Positions 35,722-45,295 of a DNA stretch of 64,000 nucleotides are shown here, one piece after another; within the stretch, counting starts at the first letter, position 1, and every line of letters begins with the position of its first letter. Source of the stretch: Rhodopirellula baltica (GTDB taxonomy: Bacteria; Planctomycetota; Planctomycetia; Pirellulales; Pirellulaceae). Position numbers and translations under genes: made by a program. The stretch lies in NCBI GenBank assembly GCA_002901265.1, contig PPHI01000089.1, positions 17,093 to 81,092 of the forward strand, written 5' to 3'. Below the pieces are notes generated by a model that was not told where the DNA came from, did not search any database, and saw nothing but the letters and a program-made list of their open reading frames with translations.

Positions 35722-37356
35722 TCAGCCATCCGAAAGCCCTTTGCGGCTTCGAAGTTTCAGCAACATGGCCATCGTCGCGCCGAAGACCAACGCAACGCTG
35801 AATCCAAAGTATCCGAACACGCCATACAAGAATCCTTCGTTGATGACTCGGTTGTCTGGAACAAGGTCTTCGTTGAGCGGTAGCCAAAACAGAGCCGAAA
35901 AAGGACTCGCCACCCCGACCCAATCGACATCGGAAATCGTGTTTGCCGGCATGTCGAGCATCCGGGTGACAATCGACAAGGCGGGCGGCACGACGTAAAT
36001 CAGCAGCAACACCGCATAGGTCGTGAGCAGAGCAATCGACGTTTTCCTCGCAAACATCGAACAGGTGAGCGCCACAACGCAATTCACCAAGCAAACCATG
36101 CCGACGATCAGAAACATCAACGTGACCGCGACGATATTGGTCCAAAATGCGGTATTCAGCCCGGCGCCTAAGATGAGCGGCCAAAGCAGGAATCCGGTCA
36201 GCACCACCGAGATTCGAAACCGTACGACAAACTTGCCCCACAAAATCTGAAGAGGTGAAAGTGGCGTCGTGAGCAAGAGGTCAAGGGTTTGGCGTTCGCG
36301 TTCGCTCGTGATACTGCCTGCCAAAAATGAAGGCCCGACGAGCATGTTGAACACGATCACATAAACGCAAAACCAGGGTGCGTGCTGTTGTTGAAAAAAC
36401 AAAAAGTATCCCATCATCGGGATCGCTAAAAGAATGCTGATTTGGATCACCAAACGCAGCATCAATGTTCCTTGGCTGAATATCTCGCTGTGTAGTTCTT
36501 TGTCATAAACGGGATTGGCCCCGTCAGCCATCATCTCGTCTTTCTTCGGTGGAGCGAATAGACGGTCGGGGAATTGGTCGGGTTGAATCACCAAGCCGAC
36601 TGCGTCCTCTGCCTCGCGTTCTAAATCGATGACTTCTTTGCCTTCGCTGCCGACATCAGGCGGATAAAGTAATCGTCCAGCAGCGGCCGCCCCCATCAGA
36701 ATCACTGCCGCCAAGCCGAACGCGGGGAACACCACCGTCGCGAGCTTTAATCGCAGGTAGCCGTCTGCCCCCAACGATCCCCACAGAACGCATGCTCCGA
36801 TCACCAGCGGTAAGATCGTCAAATAGCTGACCACCAACGCGCTGCTCGTTCGCGGAAAGTAGCTGCTGCACATCACGCCGATGGCGCCGAACAGGATCAC
36901 CGAGACGATCAGACCGAGGTATGCGGCCAAGACTTCATAGACGTGCACGCCGCCAAGAGGCAGACAGAGCACGATGATTGGCAATGAACCGATAATCAGC
37001 ATGCCCAAGTGAGTCAGCGAAGCGACCATTTTGCCAAACACAATCGCGCCGGGCCGCATCGGACTTGCGAGCAGCATCTCGTATGTCTTTCGTTCTTTTT
37101 CGCCGGCGATCGTGCCCGCTGCGAAGCTTGGCGCCATCAGCGAGGCGATCACGTATTGCCCGAGGAAGAACAGGTTGACCAACTTGGTTGCCGATGCAGG
37201 GTTGGATGTCAGGTCCAACCGCTGATCGCTGGGCCAAGCCGCGATCACCACCGCGGCAAGCAAGATCTGATAGAGCGCGAGTAATGCAAACGCACGTTTG
37301 GTTCGCAAGTTGACCAACAACTCACGCTGCAGTACCGGGTTTTCAAGGATGTACAT
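35722..37356 (-). CDS. ABC-2 type permease with internally duplicated membrane domain
   Basis: A 544-residue multispanning protein of the ABC-2/NatB-like group. Two halves repeat the same signature: FAAGTIAGEKERKTYEMLLA then GKMV in the first (about residues 78-115), and FLAGSITSERERQTLDLLLT then GKFV in the second (about 345-385). Each is followed by about five helices. A polar segment of about 60 residues (about 215-275) links them. The protein thus looks like a fusion or tandem duplication of two half permeases, enough to form a complete pore. A matching ATPase gene (40131-41057) lies nearby on the opposite strand. The exported compound is unknown. Confidence 0.82.
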   Translation of the reverse strand: MYILENPVLQRELLVNLRTKRAFALLALYQILLAAVVIAAWPSDQRLDLTSNPASATKLVNLFFLGQYVIASLMAPSFAAGTIAGEKERKTYEMLLASPMRPGAIVFGKMVASLTHLGMLIIGSLPIIVLCLPLGGVHVYEVLAAYLGLIVSVILFGAIGVMCSSYFPRTSSALVVSYLTILPLVIGACVLWGSLGADGYLRLKLATVVFPAFGLAAVILMGAAAAGRLLYPPDVGSEGKEVIDLEREAEDAVGLVIQPDQFPDRLFAPPKKDEMMADGANPVYDKELHSEIFSQGTLMLRLVIQISILLAIPMMGYFLFFQQQHAPWFCVYVIVFNMLVGPSFLAGSITSERERQTLDLLLTTPLSPLQILWGKFVVRFRISVVLTGFLLWPLILGAGLNTAFWTNIVAVTLMFLIVGMVCLVNCVVALTCSMFARKTSIALLTTYAVLLLIYVVPPALSIVTRMLDMPANTISDVDWVGVASPFSALFWLPLNEDLVPDNRVINEGFLYGVFGYFGFSVALVFGATMAMLLKLRSRKGLSDG

Positions 37357-37663
37357 CAGTCGTTACGGTGGTCCAAACACGCTCGGTGTATCGTGTCGAT
37401 CGTCGATGAGGGCTTGCATTGTAGCACTGTGATGCGGCATCTGGCAGCGTATTGGTGCTGGGCATCAACGTGCAAACTTTTGCGTTGGCTTCCATGTGAT
37501 CTCGTGCGGCGGAAACTTCGTTGGGCATAATTTTATGCTTCCGCCGACCCCGGATCGCCCAAGGTCGCTTAGAATGCAGCCACTGGTTGTTCGTGCCTCG
37601 TAGACGGCGGCACGTTCAACCGTAGAAAACTTTTTCGTTTCACCTTTCGCGACCACAATCGGA
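37357..37663. promoter_or_regulatory. divergent spacer with a nested hairpin
   Basis: This 307-base spacer lies between the divergent ABC permease and lipoprotein genes. Outer arms CGGCGGAA (37507-37514) and TTCCGCCG (37539-37546) enclose an inner hairpin GCATAA-TT-TTATGC (37525-37538). This could be a leader structure or operator serving either gene. No gene is seen. Confidence 0.35.
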
Positions 37664-40117
37664 ATGCCGCGATACGCGTTTTTTTGTTACGTCCTTTTGA
37701 CGGTCCCGTTGATTGTCGGTTGTGAAGGCTGCCGCCCCAATTCGCCGACAACGGCGGATGGCGAACCGATCCCAAAGGAAGCGTACACGGTCGGCCCCAC
37801 GGTCAGCTATCCACAAGATCAGAACTCTGGATTCGGACTTGCCAAACCGGGCCACTGGGGAACTGCGGAGCAGTCGCTTCGCAGTAACCAAAGTGACCGA
37901 CGCGGCGAGATGTCCACGCAAGTGTCGGTGCTGTTGCAAGATCGCGACCTGCAGCAGATTGGCACACTAAAATCGATTGCTTCAGTGCGACCGGTGGTCT
38001 TGCCAGAAGGCCAAATGCGACGTTTGGATTTCCGATATCTAGTTCCACTTCCGAACGATAGCTTTGCCACACGAGTCAATGTTTCCAGTAGCTTGATGGC
38101 GGACAGCGGCGGCGTTTTGGACACCGGATCGCAGCCGCTTGTAGCGATGGGAAGCAGCGAATACAGCTTCGTTGTCCTGACTACGCGACCGGAACGATTC
38201 ACCCGTTTTCAAACCGCCAACTGGGCGAGTTTTAAATCGGGATCGCTGATCGACGAAAAGTTGACGATCAACTATCGAGTCATCGTCCCGAAGGCGGACA
38301 ATGGGATTTTGCCATTGCCGGAAACGTTCTTGGACATGACCAGCATCGCTGTCATCTTCTGGGATGATCTCTCGCAAGACGCTTTAACTCCTTTGCAACA
38401 GCTGGCGATTTCCGATTGGGTCCGTTTCGGTGGCCGCCTAATCGTCAATGGTGCTGCTGCGAGTGAATCGATCGTGAATACCTCGATCGCAGACCTGTTG
38501 CCACTCGAGCCGACCAGCAACATCGAGCTTGATGGTGAAGCGGCGGCGGAAATGTTGACCAACCATTCCGTCAAGGATGATCGCAGCTTGGCAAAGCAGC
38601 GCAGTGTGTTGGAACAGGATTCGAGTCATGTCGCGATCGACGGAAGAATCACTAGTAAGGCTGAATCCGTCGCAGGAACCGGCTCGCTGGTTCTTCGCCA
38701 ACGCTTTGGTCGTGGTGCTGTCGTACAGTCGCGGTTCAACCTGACCGACAGTTGGATCATGGACTGGGATTCGTACGATAGCTTCATCAACAGCGTGTTT
38801 TTGGGGCGACCGGCACGAGTGTTTTCTGTCGCCCAGGGATCCGTCGCTTATGCAAACGGTGACTCCGAAGGGGAACCGCTCGATGTACATCCCGACGATT
38901 TAGAGTTGCGTTTTAGCAAGTCCCGGAACAACGCAGATGCCGCAGCAAATACGCACCTGAGAATCGCCAGTCGTGATGCGATTCTGAAGCAATCGGGGCC
39001 AATAGAGACGTCGACCGGCAGTGTTTTTGATCCGCTTTCTTCCCCTCATCCGATCGGCGGATTGGGCGCATGGAATGACAACAGTGATGTCATGTCGGTT
39101 TTGAGATCGACATTGATCCAAGAAGCGGGGTTAGAAATCCCGGACTCGTCAATGGTCGTCCGCTCGCTGTTGGTGTATTTGGTCATCTTAGTCCCGGTCA
39201 ACTACATCGTCTTTCGTTTGATGAACCGCTTGGAATACGCTTGGTTCGCGGTACCCGTGATTGCAATCATCGGCGCCGCGTGGGCCGCCCGCCAAGCTCA
39301 ACTGGACATCGGGTTCGCGAGAAGCAGCACCGAAGTCGCAATTGTCGAAGCCTACGCCGACTACCCTCGCGCTCACCTCACCCGATTGATGGCGATCTAT
39401 AACTCGTTAAGCAGCCGGTACACGCTGCAGTTCGCGACGCATGACGGCGCCGCCGCAACATTGTCGGACGAATCGAATCCAGACATCTCCATCGAACCAA
39501 CATTTCGTGTTTCGTTCGACGAGGGACCGGCGTTCCACGATTTTGCAGTGTCGAGTAACCGGATGCGATTCGCCCATACCGAAGAGATCATTGATTTAGG
39601 TGGTGGGATTCGCATCGATCCAACGACGGATGGTAGCGGACAAGGCCAATTGATCAATGAAACGGACCTCGAACTCTTTGACGCGATCGTCGTGCGACGT
39701 GACGAGACAGGGGAATCACACATTGCGGTGATCGGTGCGATCTCTCCTGGTGAGGCGCAGACGATCGAGTACGGCCCCGCTTCCGGCGTTTCACTTCCCA
39801 GTGATTTGCCACTGGACATCGATGTCATCATGGGGCGGTTGACTGACCCCGTCGCATTGCCAGAGGATTCGATTCGATTGATCTGCCGCGTTGATGGTCG
39901 TATGGACGGCCTGACGATCACACCGAACGCGAGCCAACAGAACGCGCAAACCGTCTTGTTGGTTCACTTGCAAGAGCCACCGCTTCCGGAAATTGAAGCG
40001 GACGTTAACCTGATTTCTTCGTTTGCGCGTTCAGTGTCGCCGACTGACGTCACCGAAGAAACGACCGGCGACAGCGAATCGAACGAGAACACGACCGAAA
40101 GCCAGTCTTCCAACTAG
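37664..40117 (+). CDS. large lipoprotein-like membrane protein in ABC cluster
   Basis: An 817-residue protein of unknown family. The N-terminus (hydrophobic run then IVGCEGC) is a plausible lipobox with the cysteine at about residue 20. The middle is soluble and beta-rich; LSDWVRFGG-type text around residues 245-265 (ISDWVRFGGRLIVNG) resembles the glutamine-amidotransferase-like domains of ABC-associated proteins such as GldG. Two membrane helices sit near residues 495-520 and 525-545 (VRSLLVYLVILVPVNYIVF, WFAVPVIAIIGAAWAAR). A further soluble domain follows, and the tail is rich in Ser, Glu and Thr. The ATPase gene begins 13 bases later, so it probably forms part of that transporter complex. 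Confidence 0.65.
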   Translation: MPRYAFFCYVLLTVPLIVGCEGCRPNSPTTADGEPIPKEAYTVGPTVSYPQDQNSGFGLAKPGHWGTAEQSLRSNQSDRRGEMSTQVSVLLQDRDLQQIGTLKSIASVRPVVLPEGQMRRLDFRYLVPLPNDSFATRVNVSSSLMADSGGVLDTGSQPLVAMGSSEYSFVVLTTRPERFTRFQTANWASFKSGSLIDEKLTINYRVIVPKADNGILPLPETFLDMTSIAVIFWDDLSQDALTPLQQLAISDWVRFGGRLIVNGAAASESIVNTSIADLLPLEPTSNIELDGEAAAEMLTNHSVKDDRSLAKQRSVLEQDSSHVAIDGRITSKAESVAGTGSLVLRQRFGRGAVVQSRFNLTDSWIMDWDSYDSFINSVFLGRPARVFSVAQGSVAYANGDSEGEPLDVHPDDLELRFSKSRNNADAAANTHLRIASRDAILKQSGPIETSTGSVFDPLSSPHPIGGLGAWNDNSDVMSVLRSTLIQEAGLEIPDSSMVVRSLLVYLVILVPVNYIVFRLMNRLEYAWFAVPVIAIIGAAWAARQAQLDIGFARSSTEVAIVEAYADYPRAHLTRLMAIYNSLSSRYTLQFATHDGAAATLSDESNPDISIEPTFRVSFDEGPAFHDFAVSSNRMRFAHTEEIIDLGGGIRIDPTTDGSGQGQLINETDLELFDAIVVRRDETGESHIAVIGAISPGEAQTIEYGPASGVSLPSDLPLDIDVIMGRLTDPVALPEDSIRLICRVDGRMDGLTITPNASQQNAQTVLLVHLQEPPLPEIEADVNLISSFARSVSPTDVTEETTGDSESNENTTESQSSN

Positions 40118-40130
40118 CCGCATCAGCAAC

Positions 40131-41057
40131 ATGATTACTTTGACGGGATTCGGAAAGGATTACGGCGACTTCACGGCGGTGAAGTCACTGGACCTGCACA
40201 TCGATGCGGGGGAAACATTCGGGTTCATTGGGCCAAATGGTGCTGGCAAAAGTACAACGATTCGATTTCTGGCAACCTTGTTGCGGGCCTCACGTGGACA
40301 AGGCGAAGTCGCCGGCTGCGACGTGATGGCAGACCCCGTGGGCGTTCGGCAAGCGGTTGGCTACATGCCGGATAACTTTGGTGTGTACGACGGAATGAGG
40401 GTTTGGGAGTTTCTGGATTTCTTTGCCGTGGCGTATCGCATCGGACGTAAGGATCGAAAGCAGATCATCGACAATGTGCTGGAGTTGTTGGACCTCACGC
40501 ACAAACGCGATGACTTCGTCAATGGCCTGTCTCGGGGGATGAAACAGCGACTGTGCTTAGCGAAAACACTCGTCCATGACCCGCCGGTGTTGATTTTGGA
40601 TGAACCCGCCAGCGGGCTGGATCCGCGTGCGCGCGTCGAAGTCAAGGAACTATTGAAAGAACTTCGCCGCATGGGCAAAACGATTTTGATCAGCAGTCAT
40701 ATTCTGACAGAGCTTGCCGATTGCTGTACGTCGATTGGAATTATCGAACGCGGCCAACTGCTGATGCATGGACCGATCGATCAGGTTTATCGCCAGATTC
40801 GCAGAAACCGGCACGTCGAGATTCAGTTCGTCAAAGGCAAGGAGGCTGGGCTGTCGATTCTGCGAAGCAACCCCAACCTACGTGCACTTGAAGAAGGCCC
40901 GACGTTCACACTGGCGGAATTGGAAACCGACGATGAAGGTTTGGCCGAGTTGATGGAAGCGATGATTGCCGAAGGCGTTCGGATGCGGAGTTTTAACGAC
41001 CGCGCACCGACACTCGAAGACGTGTTCATGACGGTTACGAAAGGTTTGGTCACGTGA
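40131..41057 (+). CDS. ABC transporter ATP-binding protein
   Basis: A 308-residue ABC ATPase of the CcmA/NatA-like group. Walker A is GFIGPNGAGKSTTIRFL, the signature is NGLSRGMKQRLCLAK, Walker B is VLILDEPASGLDPRA, and the switch histidine is in ILISSHILTELAD. The C-terminal extension (about 225-308, ending in PTLEDVFMTVTKGLV) is typical of drug or polysaccharide exporter ATPases. I chose the ATG at 40131 because the domain starts there. It is 13 bases behind the lipoprotein and overlaps the next gene by four bases, so all three are co-expressed. The likely permease is at 35722-37356. Confidence 0.93.
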   Translation: MITLTGFGKDYGDFTAVKSLDLHIDAGETFGFIGPNGAGKSTTIRFLATLLRASRGQGEVAGCDVMADPVGVRQAVGYMPDNFGVYDGMRVWEFLDFFAVAYRIGRKDRKQIIDNVLELLDLTHKRDDFVNGLSRGMKQRLCLAKTLVHDPPVLILDEPASGLDPRARVEVKELLKELRRMGKTILISSHILTELADCCTSIGIIERGQLLMHGPIDQVYRQIRRNRHVEIQFVKGKEAGLSILRSNPNLRALEEGPTFTLAELETDDEGLAELMEAMIAEGVRMRSFNDRAPTLEDVFMTVTKGLVT

Positions 41058-43564
41058 AGTTGCGAATTGCAGGCCGCGGGATCGCGGGCGGCCTGTTGGT
41101 GGTGACCACCTTGTTGGCTACCGTGTTCCCGTTGCTGACTGGCGATCGGATTGCGTTTCGTGATGCCAGCCACTTCTATTTGCCTTTGTATGACTACGTG
41201 GCGTTTCGGACTCAGTCGGAGTGGATGCCGCTTTGGAATCCGCTGGACCATACCGGGATCCCGCTGATTGGCGAAGCAACCACGGCGGTCCTTTACCCGG
41301 TTCGATACGTCCTCTTTTCCGCTCCGGTACCAACGGAATGGTCGCTGAATGCGTATCTGGTTTTTCACCTTCTTCTGGCAAGCGCCGGGGCCGCATGGTT
41401 GGCGCGAAGGTGGTCGATCAAAGGTTTGGGCACGGTGGTCGCGGCGATCGTTTACCCGCTTTCTGGAAGCGTTTTAGGTCTTTGCTGTAACCCTCCATTC
41501 TTAGTGGGGGCTGCCTACATGCCGTTTGCGTTGGGGGCGCTGCTAGGCCGATTTGCAAAACAGGATTCCAACGAGCCACAGTCCAAATGGTTGCGTGATG
41601 TCGTGATCGCGGGTGGATCGCTCGCAATGATGGTTCTTGGTGGTGACCCGCAGGGCGCGCTGCATGTCGTCTTGATCGCGTTGTTGTGCAGCGTTGTGCT
41701 GTTGTGGAAAATCAATGCTGAACCGTCATGGTTGCAGCGGTGGCTTGGCCAAGCAGGCAAGTTGAGTTCGGCATGTTGCCTCGCAGCGTTAATTGCCGCG
41801 CCTCAAATCGCAGCTTCGATCGATTGGAGCCGACAAAGCGATCGCACCTTGGCGGCTAGCGAGCGAGCGGATCTGTATGACTTTTCGGTACCGCCCTGGC
41901 ATGCATTGGAACTGTTCTCAGCACGGCCTTTCGGCGAATTGTTTCCGATCAATCGAAGAGTCTCCAAACTGCTCGCTGGAGACGGACGAATGTGGACGCC
42001 AAGTCTCTATGCCGGAATTGTCGTTGGATGCGCCCTGCTGTTGCGTTTGGTGTCGCTGCGAAGTCGCCAGCAAAACACGTTCGACCCGTTCGGAATGGTC
42101 GCGGTCACCGGACTGCTGCTCAGCTTTGGACATTTCGGACTTGTGTGGATACTTCAGCAGATCCCCGGTGTCTTTGAGGGGGCGAACAGCGCGATCGGCG
42201 GCGCGTATTGGTGGCTTGGTGTTTTGGTGCCGGGGTATGACAGCTTTCGATACCCGGCGAAATGGCTGCCCGTCTTTGCGCTCGGCGCGGCGATGATCAC
42301 CGCCCGTTGGCTCAGTCGTCCCGCGTCCGATCTTGATCAAAATGAACAGCGGTTTGAGCGGCGATGGTTGGTGGGTATCGCCAGCGTGTTGGCACTCGCG
42401 TTGGTCGCAATCACCGCGCTAATCTCCGCCGCTCAAAACGAAGGCGACCGATTCCAGACATCGGGGATCGCAGACGAGTACTGGGGACCGCTCGACGTAC
42501 TTGGCGGATACGAAGTCATTCAATGGTCTTTCGCTTGCTCGCTGATTGCGATGTTCGTCGTGATCGCGTTGCGTCAGACGCAGCGACGTTCTGCGACGAA
42601 ATGGGGCACTATCGCTTGGATCGCACTGATAAGCGTTGATTGTTGGTCGAGCGGCGACGATTTGTTGCCGACAGTATCGATCCGCAAAGAGCAGGCGGCA
42701 GCCAACAGGATTTCGCCTGCAAATCCGCATGTTGCACGAACATTGAGAACGCAAAAGGGAGCGTGGCCGACGCTTTGGAAACGGGAATCAAACGCTGACC
42801 GTGCGCTACAGGTCGCCGCAAGCGAACGCGCCGCATGGTTCGGACGTTGGCATTTGGCCGAGCGTTCCGCCGTAGTGAACAGCATGGTTTCGATTCGCAG
42901 CCTCGGATGGGCAAAGTTTTGGAGGGCGGTCGAACGGCAGTCACCAAACTGGGATAGCGCGGAACAGCGCCAATTTTGGAAATCATTTCGTCACTGGCTT
43001 GGTGTCGAAGGCATCTCCCACGTTGATGGCGACAAAGTAATGCCGTCCGAAGGGTTGGCGTATGCCTTTATCACAAGACGCAGTCTCAAGGGCGGTGCGA
43101 TGGCTCGGTTGGCGACGACTTGGAAGGCGCCGGAGACGATGGAATCACTCGTTGCCCAATTGGCGAGCGGTGATGTCGCGACCGTTCCGCGGGTCGAATT
43201 TCCAGTACCGAGTGAACCTGAAACGGACAACGACGGTCAGTTGCAAGAACTGGATGCGGAGCGATACCTGGTTCAATGTTCCCAGGATTGTTTGCTGGTC
43301 CGCAGCGTGCTTCAGGACGGAAACTGGCGAGCCGAAATTGTTCCGGCAAACGGAAACGATCAATCCGTTGCCGTATCGGTGCCTGTACTGTCGTCAAGTT
43401 TTTTAAACCAAGCGACCCTGATTCCCGCTGGTGCCTGGGAAGTGCGTTTTTTCTACCAACCGACTTGGCAAGGTCCTTCCATTTGGGCGTGTCTGGCGGG
43501 GGGCGGGATGGTGGTCACGCTGCTTTTCGCGTCCGTTGTTTTGGGAATGCGGGAAAGCCGGTGA
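41054..43564 (+). CDS. YfhO-like polytopic membrane protein
   Basis: An 836-residue membrane protein that begins with GTG overlapping the ATPase stop (GTGA). It has about ten to twelve helices over the first 530 residues. Features such as FRDASHFYLPLYDYV and LWNPLDHTGIPLIGEATTAV are like YfhO and related GT-C-type glycosyltransferase membrane proteins. A large soluble region (about 540-800) follows, with a final helix (ACLAGGGMVVTLLFASVVLG). YfhO in Gram-positives helps transfer sugars to surface polymers, so polymer decoration is possible. Function is not proven; the coupled ABC ATPase hints at a joint export or modification role. Confidence 0.72.
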   Translation: MKLRIAGRGIAGGLLVVTTLLATVFPLLTGDRIAFRDASHFYLPLYDYVAFRTQSEWMPLWNPLDHTGIPLIGEATTAVLYPVRYVLFSAPVPTEWSLNAYLVFHLLLASAGAAWLARRWSIKGLGTVVAAIVYPLSGSVLGLCCNPPFLVGAAYMPFALGALLGRFAKQDSNEPQSKWLRDVVIAGGSLAMMVLGGDPQGALHVVLIALLCSVVLLWKINAEPSWLQRWLGQAGKLSSACCLAALIAAPQIAASIDWSRQSDRTLAASERADLYDFSVPPWHALELFSARPFGELFPINRRVSKLLAGDGRMWTPSLYAGIVVGCALLLRLVSLRSRQQNTFDPFGMVAVTGLLLSFGHFGLVWILQQIPGVFEGANSAIGGAYWWLGVLVPGYDSFRYPAKWLPVFALGAAMITARWLSRPASDLDQNEQRFERRWLVGIASVLALALVAITALISAAQNEGDRFQTSGIADEYWGPLDVLGGYEVIQWSFACSLIAMFVVIALRQTQRRSATKWGTIAWIALISVDCWSSGDDLLPTVSIRKEQAAANRISPANPHVARTLRTQKGAWPTLWKRESNADRALQVAASERAAWFGRWHLAERSAVVNSMVSIRSLGWAKFWRAVERQSPNWDSAEQRQFWKSFRHWLGVEGISHVDGDKVMPSEGLAYAFITRRSLKGGAMARLATTWKAPETMESLVAQLASGDVATVPRVEFPVPSEPETDNDGQLQELDAERYLVQCSQDCLLVRSVLQDGNWRAEIVPANGNDQSVAVSVPVLSSSFLNQATLIPAGAWEVRFFYQPTWQGPSIWACLAGGGMVVTLLFASVVLGMRESR

Positions 43565-43644
43565 TTGTTGATTCGGTCCAAGCCCGTTAACCTACGGCCA
43601 TTGGAATTGCACGAGAACCCTTCAAACAGCTCAAGGATTTTTTG

Positions 43645-44550
43645 ATGACCGCACGGCGTGGATCTGAATTTGCCGGCCTGTCCGTCGCCATTGTGACACC
43701 GTTCAAGGACGGTGAAGTTGACTACGGTCGTTTGAAAGAGCAAATCGAATTCCAAATCGAAGCTGGCACGACGTGCTTGGTACCGGTAGGAACGACGGGG
43801 GAGTCTCCCACGTTGACGCACGATGAACACGAACGCGTGATTAGCGAAACGATTCAGTGTGCCGCCGGTCGAATCAAGGTGATGGCCGGTACCGGCAGTA
43901 ACAGCACGGCCGAGGCCCTGCGACTGACTCAGCGTGCGGCCAAAGAAGGTGCCGACGCGACTTTGCAAGTTGCACCATACTACAACAAGCCAACTCAGGA
44001 AGGCTTTTATCAGCACTTCAAAGCGGTTGCGGAAGCTGTCGATATCCCGGTCTGTGTTTACAACATCCCTGGCCGCACCGGAAAGGAGATCGAAGTCTCC
44101 ACGATTCAGCGTCTCAGTGAGTTGCCCGGAATCACCATGGTCAAAGAAGCGACTGGCAAGCTTGACCAATGCTCGGCAATTGTCGGCAGCACCGACCTGA
44201 CCGTACTCAGCGGCGATGACTCGCTGACACTGCCTATGATGAGTGTCGGTGCCGAAGGTGTGATTTCGGTCGCAGGAAACTTGGTCCCTTCAGACATGAT
44301 CAAGTTGGTCAACGCAGCTTCCGCCGGTGACTTCGCCCTGGCTCAGAAGATGCACCACAAGTTGTTCTCGCTCTGCTCGAACATGCTCGGCTTGGCGACC
44401 AACCCGATCCCGGTGAAGGCGGCGATGCGAATGGTCGGACGTGATAGCGGCGACCTGCGGTTGCCGATGACGCCGCTCGATGCCGAATGTGAAGCCAAGC
44501 TACAAGAGACGATTCTGGCTTACGGTTTGGCGAGTGCCGCTGGCGTCTAA
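43645..44550 (+). CDS. dapA: 4-hydroxy-tetrahydrodipicolinate synthase
   Basis: A 301-residue DapA, which condenses pyruvate with aspartate semialdehyde in lysine and diaminopimelate synthesis. Motifs are [34 protein letters not shown], the Tyr in [11 protein letters not shown], and the Schiff-base lysine in [17 protein letters not shown] lies seven bases before the ATG at 43645. Length is normal. It stands as a single gene after the YfhO-like gene. With hom in the same window, two branches of aspartate metabolism are represented, but they are not in one operon. Confidence 0.96.
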   Translation: MTARRGSEFAGLSVAIVTPFKDGEVDYGRLKEQIEFQIEAGTTCLVPVGTTGESPTLTHDEHERVISETIQCAAGRIKVMAGTGSNSTAEALRLTQRAAKEGADATLQVAPYYNKPTQEGFYQHFKAVAEAVDIPVCVYNIPGRTGKEIEVSTIQRLSELPGITMVKEATGKLDQCSAIVGSTDLTVLSGDDSLTLPMMSVGAEGVISVAGNLVPSDMIKLVNAASAGDFALAQKMHHKLFSLCSNMLGLATNPIPVKAAMRMVGRDSGDLRLPMTPLDAECEAKLQETILAYGLASAAGV

Positions 44551-44653
44551 ACAGTTCAGTTGATGAGGGTTGCCGCAAAAGCGAATGCCTGATCGGTGCT
44601 TACCAAGACGATTGCGGGTAGAATAACGCTGCCCGCGATTGGAAAATTGGTAA

Positions 44654-45295
44654 ATGACACAGCCGCAACACAACAGCGAACCGACCTCCGGCACGATCGA
44701 ACAGTTGATCGCGTCGGCACGCGACGGTGATGGGAGCGCGTTAGGCGACTTGCTCGTTGTTTATCGCAAGTACCTCGTCTTTCTCGCCCGGACCCAAGTT
44801 CACGAGAACTTGCAGGTCAAAGCCGACCCATCAGACTTAGCTCAAGAAGTCTGCATGGCCGCGCATGGCAATATCGCCGAATTTCGTGGCGAGAGTGCAG
44901 CCGAATTTGCCGCTTGGTTACGTGGGATACTGTCCAATGTCCTGGCCACACACGTGCGGCGTTATCTTGGTACCCAAAAACGCGATGTACGCGTCGAACA
45001 GAGCCTGCATCAATCGTTGAACAACGGTTTGAATGACGCTTCGAAATTCTTGCACTCACAGATCGCGGCGGATCTTACCTCGCCGAGTGGTAAATTTGCT
45101 CGTCAAGAACGCTTCTTGGAACTGGCATCTGCGATCGAATCTCTTCCGGACGACTACCGTCAAGTGATCGTATTGCGTCACGTCGAAGCGTTGCCGTTTT
45201 CTGAGGTTGCCCAGCAAATGGGACGCACCGTCAACAGCGTCGAAAAACTTTGGGTGCGTGCTTTGGCCAAACTCCGGTCTTCGGTCAGTGAATAA
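44654..45295 (+). CDS. ECF-type sigma factor paired with a protein kinase
   Basis: A 213-residue sigma-70 family protein. Region 2 spans about residues 35-105 (VKADPSDLAQEVCMAAHGNIAEF, FAAWLRGILSNVLATHVRRY), and region 4 is about 150-210 (IESLPDDYRQVIVLRHVEAL, VAQQMGRTVNSVEKLWVRAL). A helix of about 40 residues joins them. The TAATG overlap with the following kinase gene shows tight coupling. Such sigma/STK pairs are frequent in planctomycetes and replace classic anti-sigma control. The trigger and target promoters are unknown. The ribosome binding site is weak. Confidence 0.9.
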   Translation: MTQPQHNSEPTSGTIEQLIASARDGDGSALGDLLVVYRKYLVFLARTQVHENLQVKADPSDLAQEVCMAAHGNIAEFRGESAAEFAAWLRGILSNVLATHVRRYLGTQKRDVRVEQSLHQSLNNGLNDASKFLHSQIAADLTSPSGKFARQERFLELASAIESLPDDYRQVIVLRHVEALPFSEVAQQMGRTVNSVEKLWVRALAKLRSSVSE

